A stretch of DNA of 64,000 bases from Pedobacter endophyticus (GTDB lineage: Bacteria > Bacteroidota > Bacteroidia > Sphingobacteriales > Sphingobacteriaceae), in contig NZ_CP064939.1 of NCBI RefSeq assembly GCF_015679185.1, positions 3,472,001-3,536,000 of the forward strand, in the 5' to 3' direction. The position numbers and the translations under genes were made by a program. Position 1 is the stretch's first letter. Each line of letters starts with the position of its first letter. Shown here one piece after another: positions 60,619 to 64,000 of the stretch. The notes beneath the pieces are model-generated. The model did not search any database and had not been told where the DNA came from. It worked only from the letters and a program-made list of their open reading frames with translations.

Positions 60619-62272
60619 AATTAGGTTTCTTAAAAGTATCCTTTAACGTTACCGTCCGGTTGAAAACCAATTTGTCAGACGTCGAATCTTTATCCAGGCA
60701 GAAATAGCCTTTGCGAATAAACTGGTAGCGTCCATCCAAATCAGCTTCTGCCAATGCCGGCTCAATGTAAGCATTCGATAAAACCTTTAAGCTTTCAGGA
60801 TTTAAGTATTCCTTAAAATCACCTTCCTCCGCATCTGGCGTTTCAGAGGTAAACAAACGATCGTACAACCGTATTTCAGCGGTTTTTGCATGTTGTGCAC
60901 TCACCCAATGGATGGTACCTTTTACGTTTATGCCGCTCGTATCACTTCCGCTTTTCGACTCAGGTATATAAGTACAATGTATTTCGGTTACGTTTCCGTT
61001 TTCGTCCTTTACGAAATCTTCACATTTAACAATGTAAGCGAATTTCAAACGAACCATTGCACCTGGGGCCAAACGGAACCATTTCTTTGCGGGCACTTCC
61101 ATAAAATCTTCCCGCTCAATCCAAAGCTCATTGCTAAAAGGAATCACACGCGTGCCGCCCCCATCTTCGGCTTCCGGATTGTTTTCGCCAATCAGTTCTT
61201 CCGTTCCCTTATCATAATTCGTAATAACCAATTTAATCGGATCTAAAACCGCCATTACACGGTTCGCTGTCTTGTTTAAATCCTCACGAATACAAAACTC
61301 CAATAAACTCAGCTCAATCAGGTTTTCGCGTTTAGCAATACCGATACGTTCACAAAACTCGCGAACGCTTTTCGGCGTAAATCCTCTTCTGCGTAAACCC
61401 GAAATTGTTGGCATCCGTGGGTCGTCCCAACCGCTTACCAGATTCTCGTTTACCAGTTGAAGCAATTTTCGCTTGCTCATTACCGTGCTCGTTAAATTTA
61501 AACGGGCAAACTCATATTGTTTCGACGGAAAGATCTCCAGTTTTTCGATAAACCAATCATACAGTTCACGGTGTGAAACATATTCAAGCGTACAAATCGA
61601 GTGCGTAATGTGCTCAATGCTATCGCTCTGACCGTGGGCAAAATCGTACATTGGGTAAATACACCATTTGTTGCCTGTACGGTGATGTTCAGCATGTTTA
61701 ATGCGATAAATAATCGGGTCACGCATCAGCATATTGGGGCTTGCCATGTCAATTTTGGCCCTTAAAATATAAGCGCCATCAGCAAACTCACCATTTTTCA
61801 TGCGGGTAAAAAGATCCAGATTTTCTTCCACGCTACGGTTTCTGAACGGACTATCCTGTCCCGGCTCCGTTGGCGTTCCCTTTAAGGCCGCAATCTCATC
61901 AGCCGAGCTTTCATCAACATAAGCCAGGCCTTTTTCTATCAATTTAACCGCAAAAGCGTACAACTCATCAAAATAATCAGATGCATACAGCTCATTCTTC
62001 CAGTTAAAGCCTAACCATTTTATATCCTCCTGCTGGCTGTTTACGTACTCCGTTTTTTCGGTTACCGGATTCGTATCGTCGAAACGCAAGTTCGTATAGC
62101 CGCCGTATTTTTGTGTCAGTCCGAAATTTAGGCATATCGCTTTGGCGTGGCCAATGTGTAAATAACCATTCGGTTCGGGCGGAAAACGCGTAACCAAAGT
62201 ATCGTACTTGCCACTATTTAAGTCGTTCTCAACAATTTCTTCAATAAAGTTCAATGACTTCTCTTCACTCAT
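60617..62272 (-). CDS. glnS: Glutaminyl-tRNA synthetase
   Basis: A 551-residue class I aminoacyl-tRNA synthetase. [13 protein letters not shown] near residues 32-44 is the HIGH motif, and VMSKRKL near 264-270 is KMSKS-type. The catalytic core is followed by the anticodon-binding beta-barrels typical of GlnRS (about 340-540), with [15 protein letters not shown]. It charges tRNA-Gln directly. It is monocistronic between a strong terminator and a repeat-rich gap, and is an ordinary housekeeping gene that marks the edge of the accessory region. Confidence 0.95.
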   Translation of the reverse strand: MSEEKSLNFIEEIVENDLNSGKYDTLVTRFPPEPNGYLHIGHAKAICLNFGLTQKYGGYTNLRFDDTNPVTEKTEYVNSQQEDIKWLGFNWKNELYASDYFDELYAFAVKLIEKGLAYVDESSADEIAALKGTPTEPGQDSPFRNRSVEENLDLFTRMKNGEFADGAYILRAKIDMASPNMLMRDPIIYRIKHAEHHRTGNKWCIYPMYDFAHGQSDSIEHITHSICTLEYVSHRELYDWFIEKLEIFPSKQYEFARLNLTSTVMSKRKLLQLVNENLVSGWDDPRMPTISGLRRRGFTPKSVREFCERIGIAKRENLIELSLLEFCIREDLNKTANRVMAVLDPIKLVITNYDKGTEELIGENNPEAEDGGGTRVIPFSNELWIEREDFMEVPAKKWFRLAPGAMVRLKFAYIVKCEDFVKDENGNVTEIHCTYIPESKSGSDTSGINVKGTIHWVSAQHAKTAEIRLYDRLFTSETPDAEEGDFKEYLNPESLKVLSNAYIEPALAEADLDGRYQFIRKGYFCLDKDSTSDKLVFNRTVTLKDTFKKPN

Positions 62273-63131
62273 AAAAAGCTGTAAATTAGGAATGCAAAGG
62301 TAAGGAAAATGAGCGGATTTATCAACGCCGACAGCTTTATAACCTTATTACATTTTTTCGTTTTACCGATTGATTGTCAGTATGTTATTTTGGTTTGCTA
62401 TCCTGGAGCCTTTACCGTGGGCGCACCAAGCACCTAAAATAAACCTTATTGCGGCGATATCCTATTTTGATGCTTTAATGCTAACCAGGGTACAAACCTG
62501 CTCAAAATAGATTAAGCGGAAAGAAGGGCTTTGGTAACCGATACGTACAGGCTTTGCTTTATATAAAATGTTTAGTGCCTTCTTTTTTGAAGCGCAAAAG
62601 CAGTGGTCAAATTAACATTGTCACCCTGCCCGTTCCAATGCTATTAAGTTAAGGAATAATAATATGGTCATCCTAAGCGCCAACTATGAACGGTCGTCAT
62701 CCTCAGCTTGGCTGGGGATTTTAATGCAAAGGCTCATACATCTGCATTAGGATTCCCTCCTGCGCGAGAAAGACGGCAAAAATAAAGATCATCCGATAGC
62801 TATCAAATCATACTTGATTCTATGCCTAAATTCTTTCTTATAATGACAGCCAAAAAGCTTAATTTAATAGCATTGCTGCCCGTTCTGTCAGGCGGGCGTG
62901 CAATGTCATTTAGTTAGGGGTATTATTGAAAACATTGTCACCCTAAGCCTGTCGAAGGGCTGCTAGAAAGGGCTTCGACAAGCTCAGACTGACAGCACCC
63001 TTCGTGCGTAACTAAATGACATTGGGATGCCGCTTCGCCCCGGGGCTAAAAACCAAATGCCTGCCAAAAGCATTAAACCAATTTTCCTAATGCTTAAAAA
63101 TCGATACATTTACATCAACTTAATATTCGAT
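62273..63131. repeat. Gene-free gap rich in repeats before the B12-binding gene
   Basis: Junction words, ccaatgctattaagttaagg (62635-62654) and its relatives at 62857-62876, 62901-62920 and 63007-63026, separate a class 3 module (about 62686-62780) and a class 1 module (about 62930-63000). The 62339-62600 part carries no recognised repeat. No gene is supported. Confidence 0.8.
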
Positions 63132-63551
63132 ATGGGCAAAATATTAAATCGGCCGATCCGTGTTTTAGTGGCCAAGGTGGGGCTCGATGGTCACGACAGG
63201 GGCGCTAAGGTAATCGCTACATCTTTGCGAGATGCAGGCATGGAGGTAATTTATACCGGGCTTCGGCAAACACCAGAAATGGTAGTAAATACCGCTCTGC
63301 AGGAAGATGTTGACGCCATCGGCATTTCTATCCTTTCGGGCGCACACATGACGGTGTTTCCAAAAATTATTCATTTGATGAAAGAAAAACAGCTCGATGA
63401 TGTGCTGCTTACCGGCGGTGGGATTATCCCCGAAGGCGACCGCACAAAACTTGCTGAGTTGGGCGTTGGGGAATTATTTCCCCCTGGAACAACCATGGCG
63501 AGCATAGTTGATTATATTAAACATTGGGTTACAGAAAATAGAAATTTTTAA
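63132..63551 (+). CDS. Stand-alone B12-binding protein (methylmalonyl-CoA mutase C-terminal type)
   Basis: A 139-residue protein; I start it at the ATG at 63132, as the upstream frame runs through repeat [23 protein letters not shown] near 9-28 is the DxHxxG cobalamin-binding motif (DGHDRG), followed by [14 protein letters not shown] near 78-91 and [12 protein letters not shown] near 105-116. It would bind the corrin cofactor for an acyl-CoA mutase whose catalytic subunit is encoded elsewhere. The enoyl-CoA hydratase gene starts 4 bases after its stop. Confidence 0.88.
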   Translation: MGKILNRPIRVLVAKVGLDGHDRGAKVIATSLRDAGMEVIYTGLRQTPEMVVNTALQEDVDAIGISILSGAHMTVFPKIIHLMKEKQLDDVLLTGGGIIPEGDRTKLAELGVGELFPPGTTMASIVDYIKHWVTENRNF

Positions 63552-63555
63552 AGCG

Positions 63556-64000
63556 ATGACGGATCAAAATTTAATAACAGCGGTAAGAGAAAACATTCTT
63601 TACATCACCATTAATCGCGAAAAAGCATTGAACGCGTTAAATAAGGCTACATTGGCCGAGTTGGCAGAGGCCATAACGTTTGCCAATACCACAGATGAGG
63701 TGAGGGGCGTAATTATTACGGGCAGCGGCGAGAAGGCTTTTGTTGCGGGTGCCGACATTAAAGAATTTTCAGATTATACGGGAGCGCAGGGCGAAGAACT
63801 TGCCCGAAAAGGGCACGAACTGGTGTTTAACGCCATTGAAAACGCTAAAAAGCCATTTATTGCCGCCATTAATGGTTTCGCATTGGGCGGCGGGCTCGAG
63901 TTGGCCATGGCCTGTCATATCCGTGTGGCTGCCGAAAGCGCAAAACTAGGGCTCCCCGAAGTTTCGCTCGGCTTAATTCCGGGTTACGGCGGCACACAAC
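63556..64000 (+). CDS. Enoyl-CoA hydratase/isomerase (crotonase), cut by right edge
   Basis: An open frame from the ATG at 63556 to the end of the window gives 148 codons. The protein reads MTDQNLITAVRENILYITIN, then VAGADIKEF near residues 66-74 (oxyanion-hole loop, AGADI), and INGFALGGGLELAMACHIR near 101-119, whose GGG(L)E supplies the first catalytic Glu, with GLPEVSLGLIPGYGG near 133-147. All are crotonase signatures. It follows the B12-binding gene closely, so a short-chain acyl-CoA route is likely. The C-terminal third is outside the window. Confidence 0.88.
   Translation, partial: MTDQNLITAVRENILYITINREKALNALNKATLAELAEAITFANTTDEVRGVIITGSGEKAFVAGADIKEFSDYTGAQGEELARKGHELVFNAIENAKKPFIAAINGFALGGGLELAMACHIRVAAESAKLGLPEVSLGLIPGYGGTQ

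Overview
The window looks like the chromosome of a Bacteroidota species of the Sphingobacteriaceae, most like Pedobacter. The evidence is SusC/SusD pairs, TonB-linked barrels with carboxypeptidase-like N-domains, TAnnTTTG-type promoters, a glutaminyl-tRNA synthetase gene, and many short modular intergenic repeats. No rRNA, tRNA, CRISPR array, transposase or phage gene was recognised.

Left part (1-13 kb): the start of an ATP-grasp gene running off the left edge, two alpha/beta-hydrolase esterases, a DUF2459 membrane protein, a RelE/ParE toxin-antitoxin pair whose toxin tail lies inside an intergenic repeat, an ECF sigma factor with a membrane anti-sigma-like partner and an exported repeat protein, a TlpA-like thiol protein, a bestrophin, an MHS-type transporter with a small partner, and an RlmI-type rRNA methyltransferase. 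The gaps at 10.4-11.1 kb and 12.3-13.0 kb are packed with repeats.

Pectin locus (13.0-43.4 kb): a LacI-family regulator, SusC, SusD and a beta-helix lipoprotein are followed by two pectin methylesterases (CE8), two rhamnogalacturonan acetylesterases (CE12), a PL10 pectate lyase, a GH28 polygalacturonase, a GH105/GH88-type unsaturated uronyl hydrolase and a GH43. The intracellular route is complete from galacturonate: ExuT-like uptake, UxaC, UxaB, UxaA, KdgK and KdgA give pyruvate plus glyceraldehyde 3-phosphate. A GapN-like dehydrogenase may oxidise the latter. A LacI-type motif (TGTGCAAACGTTCCC and variants) occurs upstream of susC, the GH28 gene and the second CE8 gene.

Accessory part (43.4-46.5 kb): an AhpD-like protein, an SPFH protein, small membrane proteins and decayed short genes.

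Biosynthetic-looking operon (46.5-59.1 kb, minus strand, AT-rich): ten tightly packed genes (eleven reading frames because one is frameshifted). In transcription order they encode a LuxI/FeeM-like acyltransferase, a heme-oxygenase-like diiron enzyme with all six expected ligands, a DUF3419 SAM-dependent 3-amino-3-carboxypropyl-transferase-like protein split by a frameshift, a GNAT/FemAB-like protein, a PvdE/SyrD-type ABC exporter, a second FemAB-like protein, a TonB-dependent receptor, an AadK-like nucleotidyltransferase with a duplicated C-domain, an aspartyl/asparaginyl beta-hydroxylase, a PaiB-like flavoprotein and an FkbM methyltransferase. A divergent small XRE regulator and a perfect 10-bp-arm inverted repeat sit at its head. 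There is no NRPS or PKS. I read it as a candidate undescribed pathway for an exported, probably re-imported small molecule, perhaps a metallophore or acyl-amino-acid product. The product is inference.

Right part (59.5-64 kb): a frameshifted surface-protein gene, glnS with a long bidirectional terminator, a repeat-rich gap, a stand-alone B12-binding protein, and an enoyl-CoA hydratase cut by the right edge.
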